Source: Arcuatula senhousia (taxonomy: Eukaryota > Mollusca > Bivalvia > Mytilida > Mytilidae). From it: a stretch of 64,000 nucleotides of DNA. Of the stretch, positions 47,089 through 57,511 are shown piece after piece. Numbering within the stretch: the stretch's first letter is position 1; each line of letters begins with the position of its first letter. The DNA is taken from assembly GCA_963971305.1 (NCBI GenBank), contig OZ020307.1:2369501-2433500 (forward strand). Reading direction: 5' to 3'. The position numbers were made by a program, and so were the translations under genes. The notes under the pieces are model-generated. The model worked only from the letters and a program-made list of their open reading frames with translations. It was not told where the DNA came from and ran no database searches.

Positions 47089-48782
47089 TTAAGTTTACCC
47101 CAGTCAATAGAAAATGCATCCATAATATATGCATCTGGGTCTGGTTTCCAAGAACAAAATTTTTGTACCTGTTTATTTAACCTTGAGGCAAACAAGTCTA
47201 TTTCTGGTGAACCCCAAATTTTAGCAACTTTCCTAAATACACATTTGTCAAGTTGCCATTCAACTTGATCATTAAATTTCCTAGACATTTCGTCTGCTAA
47301 AAAGTTGTCTGATCCTGCAATATGACACACTGTTATCCATACATTTTGCTCTATTGCCCAATACCATATTGACTTGGCTACTGAGTTACAACATTCAGAC
47401 TTAATACCTCCCATGTTATTTACATAACTAACTGCAGTAGTATTGTCAGACAAAATTTTAATGTGATCAAACAGTTTTAAGCTTTTTTCAAATGCTTTCA
47501 ATGCATATAAAATAGCTAACAGCTCAAGGTAATTTATATGAAAATTTTGTTCCTCTGAAGTCCAGCGGCCCCCAGAGCTAGTATCTCCCAAACTTGCACC
47601 CCACCCAGAGAGTGATGCATCAGTTTTTAACTCAACCTGAGGGTTTATCCTATTCAATGATCTATATTGGCTATGTATATTTTCATACCACCATGTCATT
47701 TCAGTTTTCATTTCCATTGTTATAGGCATGTATGCCTCAAAATTACCTTTTGCATTTTTTAAAGCTAAGATTTTCTACTTTTCTAACACCCGATAATGTA
47801 ACTGGCCATAGTCTACACCAGGAAAACTTGAGATAATAATACCTATAAATTTGGCTATCTCTCTGATTTTTGCCTTTTGTTTTTCTAAAAGATTAACGCT
47901 TTCTTCACGTATACGTGATATTTTATCTTCTGTTAAGACAACTATCATTCTTTCCGAATCAATCCAAAAACCCAAAAACTGTATCCTTTTTGTTGGTTTT
48001 AACACTGATTTTTTCTCATGAACAATAAACCCCAAATCAGAGACCAATTCAGTTGTATTTTTTACATTGTTTTCACACTCAAGTTCCGTGTCACCCAGTA
48101 ATAGAGAGTCATCAATATAGCCAATATTGACATGTCCATATCTTCTTTAAGTTGAATATACGACTTTCATTAATTTGGTAAATAATCGAGGAGCACTCGC
48201 TAGACCATTTGGGAGACATGTGTATTGATAAATGTTATTTTTCCATTGAAATCGTAAATATTTTTGATATTGCTCATCTATTGGTATTGAATAATAGGCA
48301 TGACGTAAGTCGACACTGGCCATAAAACAATTTGGTTTTATCAAATTTAAAGCTATTTCAAACGTGTCCATTTTAAAATGATGATATTCTACAAATTTGT
48401 TTAATGATTTTAAATTTAAAATCATCCTGTATTCGCCATTCTTTTTTGGACGAATAAAGATCGGCGAAATATATTCACCTTGAACTGAATCTACCTTTTT
48501 AATTACTTTCATGCTCAATAAATTTTTAATTTCTGCATCAATAATATTTGAATCGTGGCTATTTGTGATTGATTGTCTTATGTATGCGTCTTGACAAGGA
48601 AATATTTCACAAATTCAATAGGGCATTTCTGAGCAATATCTAAAATATTTCGATCAGATGTAATTTCTTCCCATTTATGTCTAAACTGTTTTAATCTACC
48701 TGCTTCAAACTGAACACTCACAACATCTGCAGGACCTAGTTTCTGTATCTGTTGTGGGGAAGTCTGTAGTTTTTTTACTCAT
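46689..48782 (-). pseudogene. DIRS reverse transcriptase and RNase H (pol), disrupted
   Basis: It starts at ATG 48782 inside the last codons of gag (shared ATGAGTAA). An N-terminal part includes 'WEEITSDRNILDIAQKCPIE' (about 48680-48620). A frameshift lies between about 48620 and 48585. RT follows: IFIRPKKNGEYRMILNLKSL, then FMASVDLRHAYYSIP, LPNGLASAPRLFTK, and the catalytic YIDD at 48108-48119. Next come the 'LGFWIDS' block and the RNase H domain. RNase H acidic residues are visible in KTDAS (D37 counting from the Met at 47729), YLELLAI (E69), LSDNTTA (D95) and LADEMS (D146). In-frame stops lie at 48147-48149 (TAA) and 47775-47777 (TAG). The frame otherwise continues through both, so the lesions look recent. 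It ends at 46689, overlapping the recombinase gene. Confidence 0.87.
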
Positions 48783-49821
48783 CTTTAGCAGCAACAGACA
48801 TGTTTGGCCGACCATTGCCCCTGCCTCTGTCAGAAAATCTGCCACGACCTGCCCCTCTGCCTCTAGAGAACCATCTACGGCCACCTCTACCATAGCCACG
48901 ACCAAAACTATAGCCACCATTATAGCTACCCCTTCCTCTTATCTTTGTAGAAATTCTACTACATTTACCTATGTCGTCTACTGTTTTAGCCACATCCCCG
49001 CCAAATAAATGTTTATCAAAAGGCACAGTAGCATTTAATAAATGACCATAGTCACCAACTATGTCATGTTTCATGAGGGTTCTTCTCATTAAACATGTGA
49101 GCCTATTTGCATGGCCCATTAACGCTAATGAATCCATACAATCGTCAAACATCTTTGACATTTCCTGGTTATCATCTTCCTCAAGCAACTGACCAAGTTC
49201 GTTAATTACCTTGGACAAAACTGTAGCAGTTTTAGCAACAATGCATTGGATGTTTTTCATTTTATTGTCATTTTGTTTTGTTTAAAGGGATAAAATATCC
49301 CATATTACCTGATCGGTTTGGACAGTAACTAAGCCCTCACAGTTTTCTGGGCGTTTTAGTCTGTCATCTTTCATCAACTCAGATGATCTGTCTTGGGCAA
49401 TACCATTTCTGAAAATATCGGTAATATTTTTTGCCAACTGATCATTTAATGGAGGTGCACATTTTTCACCTGCCTTAAACTTTTTTCCCATTTTATCAAA
49501 TCTAGACTTTTCATTTGAATTGCCAGCATTGTCAGGCTTTTGCTTTTTCATAGGAGGTTCATCACTGACACCCCTTCATTGTCAATATCATCATCATATT
49601 GATCATAATCATAATCCTGATTATCATCATAATCAGGGTCTTCTTCATAATCATTATACAGAGCGTCTATCCTCTGATTCATATGATCAATTCTTTCATT
49701 GGTTTTCTTATTATCTGCCTGAATTGCTTTTAGCCAACCTAAAACCTCATCATTCGTATCGGCTTTAGGGTTGTCACCACTGACACTAGTTTCGAACCCA
49801 AACTCATACTACCAAGGTAGT
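48775..49821 (-). pseudogene. DIRS gag-like protein with RGG-rich C-terminus, disrupted
   Basis: Reading leftward: a helical acidic part ('VLGWLKAIQADNKKTNERID', about 49755-49690), a D-rich run (about 49680-49580), a frameshift at a run of four G (49572-49575 as CCCC), a basic part ('EPPMKKQKPDNAGNSNEKS'), an in-frame TAA at 49282-49284, then a 161-residue part with two helical blocks (to about residue 110) and a Gly/Arg-rich tail (RGRGSYNGGYSFGRGYGRGG) typical of DIRS gag nucleic-acid-binding ends. It stops at TAA 48775-48777, overlapping the pol ATG by 8 nt. It would form the nucleoprotein particle. The upstream limit near 49821 is a stop in this frame. Confidence 0.75.
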
Positions 49822-50405
49822 GAGTCTGGGAAAACACCTATTGATTTCTCGTAACCACTAGGTGGCGATCGTTATACCTTTTAACCTTTACCACCTGTGT
49901 ATATGACGTGTTTAGCATACAAGATTCATTTCAATCTGAAATGAACCAACTTTAAAAACTCAACGTTTCATTGGTCTTCCGTGGTTTTTGACAACTGGTT
50001 CTGCAAAATCGAGAATCGGATTGGTCAAACGTGTATGGTTCTGTAATCAAGAATGTCCCAATTTTTTACTCCAATAAACATAAACAATTTCCAAAACCAG
50101 GTAGACGCCCGTGAGTACAATTTAACGATAAAACGATTTTTTTTATTGTTAACAAAACCAACTTGTGTTCAAAAATGTAAAATATGATGTCTTATTATAA
50201 AATAAGAAATGCTATGTTATAAGAGAACAACTCACATCAATTCGAGAAGTTATCTCGCTGTTGCATTTGCATAAATTCACTGAACCATAGGCACGGAATT
50301 CTGAACATACGGTTGAGTGATTTTCGTCAAACACTATGATAAAGCCTGAAAGTACTCCGAACGTACACATAACAAAATAGGTAATGGGACTGTTCCAGAC
50401 TCTTA
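49822..50405 (-). other. DIRS noncoding gap between first ORF and gag (possible intron)
   Basis: No reading frame of note on the minus strand. It contains 'CCACTAGGTGGCGATCG' and other GC-richer patches. Spliceosomal introns have been described in some DIRS1-like elements, so an intron is plausible. Alternatively it is a degenerate coding part or an inserted sequence. Confidence 0.4.
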
Positions 50406-50660
50406 TCATCTATTGATAAGCGTCTGGGTGATCGAGACTACACTGACACCAGCCTTACTAGTCGTTTTTGACGACGAAGTTCTTGAGGATGGGGCCTTAC
50501 CGCTAGCGGCGGGCTTAGAGGTTTTAGCAGCTTTACCACGACCTTTTTGTTCTCTAGGCTTGTCAAACAACAAAGCATCTTCATCATCTAATTTTAAACA
50601 GTCGTCCTCGGACAAACTTTTCTCAGTTTTTTTGTCAGCTCGAATCATAGCGTCCGCCAT
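50406..50660 (-). CDS. DIRS first ORF, probable N-terminal gag exon or leader peptide
   Basis: An 84-residue frame starts at an ATG in good context (CCAATGGCGGAC read leftward as ACAATGGCGGACG). Composition: acidic 'LSEDDCLKLDDEDALLFDKP' followed by a Lys/Ser/Thr-rich part ('SKTTSKAGVSVVS'). It lies just inside the 5' terminus, upstream of gag. The 585-base gap to the gag frame has no long open frame. I infer either that this is the first exon of gag joined by splicing or that gag was broken here. I could not fix a GT-AG pair that keeps phase. Confidence 0.5.
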   Translation of the reverse strand: MADAMIRADKKTEKSLSEDDCLKLDDEDALLFDKPREQKGRGKAAKTSKPAASGKAPSSRTSSSKTTSKAGVSVVSITQTLINR

Positions 50661-50895
50661 TGTTTACAAAAATACACACATGAATAATCTCTAACTAAAA
50701 ATAGAAAATAGCCGGTACAGGTAAGCTAAATACAATTCAGTATTAACTATTTAATTACCTTTGTATAAAAATGAAGCAAAATAAAATATCCTGGTTGACT
50801 TCTTCCAAGCCAACTAAAACTAAGTTCGATACACGAGGTTGCAAAGTACGAGATTAACTGAAAACACGTCAGTTAACCTCGAGGGTTGACAGTAC

Positions 50896-50958
50896 ACTGA
50901 GGTTGCGGTTGCGCAGTGCTTCTCATCTGGTCATGAAAGTGATATGACGTAATAGAAT
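50896..50958 (-). repeat. DIRS 5' terminal inverted repeat (right end in window)
   Basis: ACTGAGGTTGCGGTTGCGCA and the next 14 bases (50896-50929) are the exact complement of 45589-45622. The outer 29 bp (to 50958) are repeated in complement in the ICR. The element promoter would be expected in or near this repeat, but I see no clear TATA motif. Confidence 0.9.
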
Positions 50959-51300
50959 CTCAGTTACTCGTATGGAGGTCTTGCCAACTCGTGGGAAATT
51001 ATCTGAACTCGTGTAAGTTTTACGAGGATTAAAACGATCCTTGTAAATCTTTCAGAGATGAAAAAATACAATGTCATAATTTAACTCGAAAAAGTATCGC
51101 ATATCACTCGTAAAGAACTCGTGGTGGTCGTAAAGGACTCGCGCGTTTACTCTAAACTTATTTCGGAAGACCTCGCAGAAGATTTGTTTTACGAGTCCTT
51201 TGCGAGATGGTTACGATTTCCTCTAACATATAGCATTTCACACGGAAAGACATCGCAAAGACGCCGTAACATGTTTGTAAACACTTAAAAGTTAAAATTT
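50959..51300. repeat. ACTCG-rich degenerate repeat, right of the DIRS insertion
   Basis: Motifs ACTCGTAAAG, AACTCGTG, TCGTAAAGGACTCGCG and inverted TTTTACGAGTCCTTTGCGAG recur every 10-40 bases, continuing a pattern that begins at about 45425. It is part of a degenerate tandem or foldback repeat that was the DIRS target. Confidence 0.5.
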
Positions 51301-51479
51301 GTATCGTCGTTTGACGGGGGTATGTAAACTGTCCGCACATTTGAAGAAATCGTGAAAGCTCGGAAATAGCTCATAAAAGATTTCGTAAAAATATCGTAGA
51401 AATTGGTAAAACTATAAATTTTGAAATTGATATAAGAAGATACGTCCCATATCATCTCTAAAAAAATTTCTTTGTTATC

Positions 51480-51720
51480 AGCCACTAGTGATAAAATTCA
51501 AAATTATGTTAAACGTAATGGTTTATGATTTTTTTATAAGAGTTTGGCTGGTTTTTGTACTGAGATGATCATTTCAATATGCTATTATGTCTCTTAACCA
51601 TGTTGTGGATTGTTGTTACTACCGGAGCCTAAGATCGCAATGGGAGAGGGGGGATTGGCCCAAAAAACCCTTTTGAAATGCACTGCACATTTTTCTTAGT
51701 CAGACATGAACACGAAGCGT
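51480..51720 (+). repeat. Family 3 tail, partial module
   Basis: 'AATTATGTTAAACGTAATGG' to 'GTTGTTACTACCGGAGCCTA' precedes GATCGCAATGGGAGAGGGGG (from 51633). The module is internally deleted (about 35-40 bp missing) and lacks its right inverted end. Confidence 0.55.
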
Positions 51721-53225
51721 TTGGTAGATGCAGGAACTAGTTTCTTTTTCTGGACGATCTGCGTTCTGGTTGCTGAATGCAATGTTTTTGAGATGATATG
51801 GTTCTCAATGTATCTTGCTCTGCCTTTGTTTTTGGACTTCAAATGGCCCGATTGTGTTGAATTGTACCATTTTTCGCTTTAATTTGTTTTCCGAACAAAC
51901 TACGAAAGACCAGATGTTTTTACAAAATAAATCAGGTTTGACTGATTATTCTGAGACAGGTAATTTATAAAATGTCGTAATAAAGGAAATAATCTATTTT
52001 ACAAAGAATCAATGATATACATGTGTGTAAATTGATAATTCTTTATAATGACTCCCATTGTTTAAAAACCTTTAAGATACCGATGGATAGGTTAAACATT
52101 ATTTTAATCTCAAGGTTACAATAAGTCTTGTTTTTTTCAAAATTCTACATTTGTTCATATTTGATGATACAACATTTCATCGACTAAATACTATTCTAAG
52201 TTTCCCTCAGTAGTTGTATCCATTCAAGAAATTCTACGGATGATATCATGTGTTAGTAAACAAATATGGGATCTTTATCTCTCGAATGAGTACAGAAAGA
52301 GTATTTTGTATCATCGCTCTTTAGCGGATTTGACGTAAACCAAATTGATCGTTGACAACATGAGGTTTGCTTTACAACAAACAGGATGTGTTTACTCCGT
52401 ACAGATCACCGATACATGAGTTGTATGATATCTGTAGGTTTGGATTACAATTTGTTGAGAGGTTATATAACGCTCATAAATACCTTATGTATTCAAAAGA
52501 GATTCAATAGAAAAGTAAAAAAAAGGGATATTTTACATCGTACGTGTAATTAGCATTTCAAACACACAGAATTGGACTTAAGTATTATCAAGATAATAAA
52601 AGAAGTAGTCACGGGTAATTCGAATGTCAGCATCAATAGTCTAAACAAGCACTGAGGGCCAACACTTTGTACATCCACTAGGGTTACATCAATGCGAATC
52701 AATAGAACGCACAAAAAACAAAACACACAACAACCTTATGCAATCCTAAACGGAAATTAAGTCAAAAAGATGGTGCTTTACACTGGTAAACAGTTTTTTA
52801 TTGTTGTAAAATACTTGACATAATGCAAATGACGAATTTAATTGTTCGTAAAATCCGTAAAATGTCGACATTTTATTTAAAAAAAAACTTCATTTGTATT
52901 TATTCAAGAGTGTTTTGATTTTGTAATAATACACTTTCATATCTCTTAATTTAAAAACAACCGAAGAGCAGTTGCTTTCCAATGCTTTTTATTTGTCGTC
53001 AAGATTACAAAAAAATAAAAGACCAAATAAAAATCCCAGTTCAAAAGAAAGAGTACAAATAGACAATCAAGATATAAAATGATAAACACCTATTAAGTAA
53101 GCTCACAGCCGTCGTACATAAGTAAATGTTTAAGTCCAATAATAAAATAGACCATTATACTCTGGTATTTTTTTTCTACAGAACGCCGACCATAACCCTC
53201 TCGTGGTTGTAGACGGGTACTGTTC
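51721..53225. other. DNA with faint family 1 tail remnants
   Basis: 52315-52440 (+) contains 'CTTTAGCGGATTTGACGTAA', 'AAATTGATCGTTGACAACAT' and 'CAAACAGGATGTGTTTACTC', a weak match to the family 1 tail head. 52620-52800 (-) may hold the reverse orientation. No genes are seen. Confidence 0.35.
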
Positions 53226-53232
53226 CAGTAAC

Positions 53233-54105
53233 AAGAGGCTCCCAGGAGCCTGAATCGCTCACCTGATCTTGATGTCAACCCTATGAAGACTTTTGTATAG
53301 CTAAATGAGCTGAATGTTTAAGCAATAAAAAACTTTTCTCTATCTGCAATAGTTTTCATTCTATAAGCTAAAACACTATTTTTCACCTTCAAAAGGACTA
53401 TGGCCCCCTTAAAGGGGGTCATCTGACAACTTCAACCCTATGGAGACTTTTGTAGACCTAAATGAGCTGAACATTTAAGCAAGCAACAGCTTTTCTCTAT
53501 CTGCAATAGTTTTCATTTTATAGGCCAAAAACACTATTTTGCCTTTAAGGGACCGTAACCCTATCAGGGGTCATCTGACAAGTTCGACCTATGGAGACTT
53601 TTGTAGAGCTAAATGAGCTGAACATTTAAGCAAGCAACAGCTTTTCTCTATCTGCAATAGTTTTCATTCTTAAGGCCAAAAACACTATTTTTTGCCTTTA
53701 AGGGGCCGTAACCCCTATAAGGGGTCATCTGACAACTTCGACCATATGGTGACTTTTGTAGAGCTAAATGAGCTGAACATTGAAGCAAGCAACTGCTTTT
53801 CTCTATCTGCAATAGGCCAAAAACATGAAAAAATGCTATTTTTCACCTTTAAAGGGCTGTAACCCCTACAAGGGATCATCTGAGGGAGACGTTTGTAGAA
53901 CTTTTGATACTGAAGTAGTAGGATGGCATCAGATTTCATCTCTCTCTTATACTTTTTGATTTACAAGCAAAAAACAATAGTCTGACCTCCCTAGTCTATT
54001 TTTAGTAACGGTGGCCATTTTTTTTATGGATCACAAATCGAAACACAAGACGGACGTCAAGTGATGGCAATAGCTCACATAGACATTTGGTCCAGGTGAG
54101 CTAAA
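53233..54105 (+). repeat. Family 4 dispersed repeat, copy b, with four tandem units
   Basis: The head AGGCTCCCAGGAGCCT then 'GAATCGCTCACCTG', and the end 'GATGGCAATAGCTCAC' then 'GGTCCAGGTGAGC', so CTCACCTG and CAGGTGAG form inverted termini. Inside are about four units of 155-162 bp (starts near 53283, 53446, 53594 and 53748), each with 'GACTTTTGTAGAGCTAAATG', 'AAGCAACAGCTTTTCTCTAT' and 'CCCCTATAAGGGGTCATCTG'. The last motif contains a small hairpin. There is no protein-coding content. Confidence 0.75.
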
Positions 54106-54976
54106 AACGAAGGTATACATATCCCCTATAGTAATAACTATGAACACCCAAATTGAAGTCAGACTTGGTATTCGTATCAAGATCACTTCGTTCTTCTTGA
54201 AGTAACTATAAGCTTTTGTACTGAAAGAGGCGATATCGAACTTCTAAGCTAAGGCACGTGATAAAGAGCAATCAGTGCTATTTGATTAAACAGAACCATC
54301 AGATTTAAATGAGATTGGTTCAAAGATCTTCAAGAACTGAAGTAGTCTCTTTTTAGAATAAAAGAGATATTCGCTACCAGATATAAATATCAGTCTCAGA
54401 TTCCTTTGTAAATCTAAACCTACAGAAAGAGCAGACAGTCTTGATACATGATGTTATATATAATTGTGATAATAATCGTTAATTAATAGGACATTTTAAA
54501 CTCATCGATGACGGAATATCTCATTAATGTTTATGTTGTCTTACAGCGACAATGGACTACAAGAGTGTTCCATAATCAAAGCCCCTGGGATATGTTAAGA
54601 TGTAGTTTTAGCTATGTAAGTAATGTTGTTTAATGTAAAGACGAAAGGATGCTAATAGAAAATCTCTAGAGAAATTCGAACAAATATTTGATGTAAGAAA
54701 TTACTTGACCTTCCATTAGACAAATGAATTTTAGTACTAGAATAAATCAGTGTTGCTGACCATAAATCATTATCCATTATTACTGGTGTCATTACAAATC
54801 CATCTACAAGTCTGTTATAAAACGGATATACTATATATATATATGCCTTGCGAGGGCATCATATAGTATAGTTAGTTTCTCTTTTCCTTAAAAAATTAAG
54901 TGCATATTTTCAGAACAGACAACTTACACAGGATGAAACATTTGGAGACGAGACGCAAAGCTCATGAGTGTAAAAG
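54106..54976. other. AT-rich DNA without supported genes
   Basis: It includes an ACTATATATATATATATGCC run (about 54829-54846). Nothing else is recognised. Confidence 0.4.
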
Positions 54977-55325
54977 CTGCTCCTTGACACGTTGATATAT
55001 ATTACTTGACACGTTGATATATATTATCCTAAGCCAGGAATCTTTGACAAAGCGTTTGTTTGTACTTGTCGTTTTGATGTTTTCTGTTCCTTGTTTAAGA
55101 AGGGGGTCTATCTGTGACTATGTCAGGACTGGATTTGAATTATATGAATTTTATTTAGACCATTGGTCAATTGCAGAACCGCGAACAGTGCCTACTGGCC
55201 TCGTTGAAGTCTGCTGGCGGTTGTCCATTGTGGTTTTTCTGAATTGCCGTTTAATTGTGGGCTGTGTCGCGTACACTTATTCCACATCTCGTTATTTTCT
55301 ATTGTGTTTAAAAAAAACTATTGTA
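54977..55325 (+). repeat. Family 2 tail repeat with 22-bp direct repeat at its left edge
   Basis: 'GACACGTTGATATATATTA' occurs twice in tandem (about 54977 and 55000). The tail follows ('GCCAGGAATCTTTGACAAAG' to 'GTCGCGTACACTTATTCCAC'). A 120-codon frame is open across it, as in the minus copy at 37.5 kb, but it starts inside the repeat. Confidence 0.65.
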
Positions 55326-55463
55326 ATATCAACTCACTTTGCAGGCGATTTAAACATTGTAGTGGTCTTAACCTGACTGTTTATAATTCTTTGGAAATTA
55401 ACACCGAATGAATACTAAGTACTAAGTTGTATGACAGTGCAATCATTTTCATTTGTCTATCGT

Positions 55464-56976
55464 CAGCTTCCCCTTTAGGTGTAGCAACATTCCATTCGCT
55501 CCAGGTTGTGGAATATGTATGACAGACGATTCTTTATGTGTAGCAACATTCCATCCTCTCCTGATTGTGGAGTATGTATGACAGCCGATTCTTTATGTGT
55601 AGCAACATTCCATCCGCTCCAGGTTGTGTAGTATGTGTCACAGCCGATTCTTTATGTGTAGCAACATTCCATCCTCTCCTGATTGTGGAGTATGTATGAC
55701 AGCCGATTCTTTATGTGTAGCAACATTCCATCCGCTCCAGGTTGTGTAGTATGTGTCACAGCCGATTCTTTATGTGTAGCAACATTCCATCCTCTCCTGA
55801 TTGTGGAGTATGTATCACAGCTGATTCTTTATGTGTAGCAACATTCCATCCGCTCCAGGTTGTGTAGTATGTGTCACAGCCGATTCTTTATGTGTAGCAT
55901 CATTCCATCCGCTCCAGGTTGTGTAGTATGTGTCACAGCTGATTCTTTATGTGTAGCAACATTCCATCCGCTCCAGGTTGTGTAGTATGTGTTACAGCCG
56001 ATTCTTTATGTGTAGCAACATTCCATCCGCTCCAGGTTGTGTAGTATGTGTCACAGCTGATTCTTTATGTGTAGCAACATTCCTTTATGTGTAGCAACAT
56101 TCCACCCTCTCCTGATTGTGGAGTATGTATGGCAGCCGATTCTTTATGTGTAGCAACATTCCATCCGCTCCAGGTTGTGTAGTATGTGTCACAGCCGATT
56201 CTTTATGTGTAGCAACATTCCATCCTCTCCTGATTGTGGAGTATGTATGACAGCCGATTCTTTATGTGTAGCAACATTCCATCCGCTCCAGGTTGTGTAG
56301 TATGTGTCACAGCCGATTCTTTATGTGTAGCAACATTCCATCCTCTCCTGATTGTGGAGTATGTATCACAGCTGATTCTTTATGTGTAGCAACATTCCAT
56401 CCGCTCCAGGTTGTGTAGTATGTGTCACAGCCGATTCTTTATGTGTAGCATCATTCCATCCGCTCCAGGTTGTGTAGTATGTGTCACAGCTGATTCTTTA
56501 TGTGTAGCAACATTCCATCCGCTCCAGGTTGTGTAGTATGTGTCACAGCTGATTCTTTATGTGTAGCAACATTCCTTTATGTGTAGCAACATTCCACCCT
56601 CTCCTGATTGTGGAGTATGTATGGCAGCCGATTCTTTATGTGTAGCAACATTCCATCCGCTCTAGGTTGTGTAGTATGTGTCACAGCTGATTCTTTATGT
56701 GTAGCAACATTCCATCCGCTCCAGGTTGTGTAGTATGTGTCACAGCTGATTCTTTATGTGTAGCAACATTCCATCCGCTCTAGGTTGTGGAGTATGTATC
56801 ACAGCTTCCTCTTTATGTGTAGCAACATTCCATCCTCTCCTGATTGCAGCTGATTCTTTATGTGTAGCAACATTCCATCCTCTCCAGGTTGTGGAGTATG
56901 TATCACAGCTTCCTCTTTATGTGTAGCAACATGCCATCCGCTCCATGGAGTATGTATCACAGCGGATTCTTTATGG
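55464..56976. repeat. Minisatellite, 59-bp unit, about 25 copies with higher-order structure
   Basis: Monomer: CGATTCTTTATGTGTAGCAA then CATTCCATCC, then either type A 'GCTCCAGGTTGTGTAGTATG' + TGTCACAGC or type B 'TCTCCTGATTGTGGAGTATG' + TATGACAGC. A and B alternate on the left side. A 20-bp insertion (TCCTTTATGTGTAGCAACAT) recurs 492 bp apart (56081 and 56573), which equals eight monomers plus the insertion, so a block of eight was duplicated as a unit. The right end contains shortened monomers. 59 is not a multiple of three, so it cannot encode a regular protein repeat. Confidence 0.9.
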
Positions 56977-57349
56977 ATTAGCTTGTTTGGTAATGTTTCA
57001 TGATAGAGAGTCACGTCTGAAATAGAAATTGCCAACGCATGTTTATATTTCTTGTCTGTTGATGCTACTCAAATAAAATTATTGAAGATATCGTGGGTTC
57101 ATCACCAGATGATTACTGATGTTGGAAAGGCATCAGTATTGTTGTCCTTTGCCGAATGGGCAATAATTGTGCATCTTTGCTGATTATTTGTTTCTTCTTG
57201 CTTTCAATTCTAGACAAATAGATCGAAGACTAGCTCTCTCTATTGACTTCACGTTCCGTTTTATTGATGATGTCTTTCACCGAATATATCTCGATTAAGT
57301 GACTTTCTCCATCTCATATATCCCGTTGAACTTGAAATCATAATTGATA

Positions 57350-57475
57350 TTTAGTAGTTTTTGTGTTTCCGTGTTTTTCATGTTGTCGGTTAATTGTCCC
57401 GTTTACTGGTTTTGTTTCTGCCCTTTCGGACTATTGACATTCGGACACCCCATCACTACTGCTTCTTTCATCAAT
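57350..57475 (+). repeat. Family 1 tail fragment, copy j
   Basis: 'GTTTCCGTGTTTTTCATGTT' to 'CTTTCGGACTATTGACATTC' and 'CCCCATCACTACTGCTTCTT' match the second half of the family 1 tail. Confidence 0.6.
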
Positions 57476-57511
57476 ATTTTATGTTCAGTTTATCACACCT
57501 TACGGCACGCC

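Larger units (their letters stand above)
45505..50958 (-). mobile_element. DIRS-type tyrosine-recombinase retrotransposon, near complete
   Basis: The full architecture is visible: gag, then RT plus RNase H, then tyrosine recombinase on the minus strand, between inverted terminal repeats, with an internal complementary region (ICR). The left terminus begins AATTCCAAAATTAAAC (45505). The right terminus ends GACGTAATAGAAT (50958). The ICR at 45725-45849 is the complement of left end and right end joined through one shared AAT. DIRS elements are copied to a circle and integrated by their recombinase without target duplication, and the single AAT fits that. Damage is limited: gag has one frameshift and one stop, pol has one frameshift and two stops, and the recombinase is open. 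Confidence 0.93.

Noticed and set aside
48705..48920. 71-codon minus frame rich in Val and Gly
   Set aside because: It is an alternative frame over the RGG-coding end of gag and the start of pol. The gag and pol frames explain the bases better.
48754..49008. 84-codon plus-strand frame, and 49520-49768 plus frame
   Set aside because: These are antisense shadows of the DIRS gag region, His/Ser/Thr-rich because they read the Arg/Gly- and Asp-rich codons backwards.
50413..50694. 93-codon plus frame opposite the first DIRS ORF
   Set aside because: The minus frame has a well-placed ATG and lies in gene order inside the DIRS element. The plus frame is its shadow.
55014..55376. 120-codon plus frame, and 37397-37786 minus frame of 129 codons
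   Set aside because: Both are the same family 2 tail read through. The frame is broken in the copies at 60.5 and 63.0 kb and starts within the repeat.
56799..57035. 78-codon minus frame with repeated 'GEDGMLLHIK'
   Set aside because: It is the 59-bp minisatellite read in one frame. The period is not a multiple of three, and it stays open only across shortened monomers.
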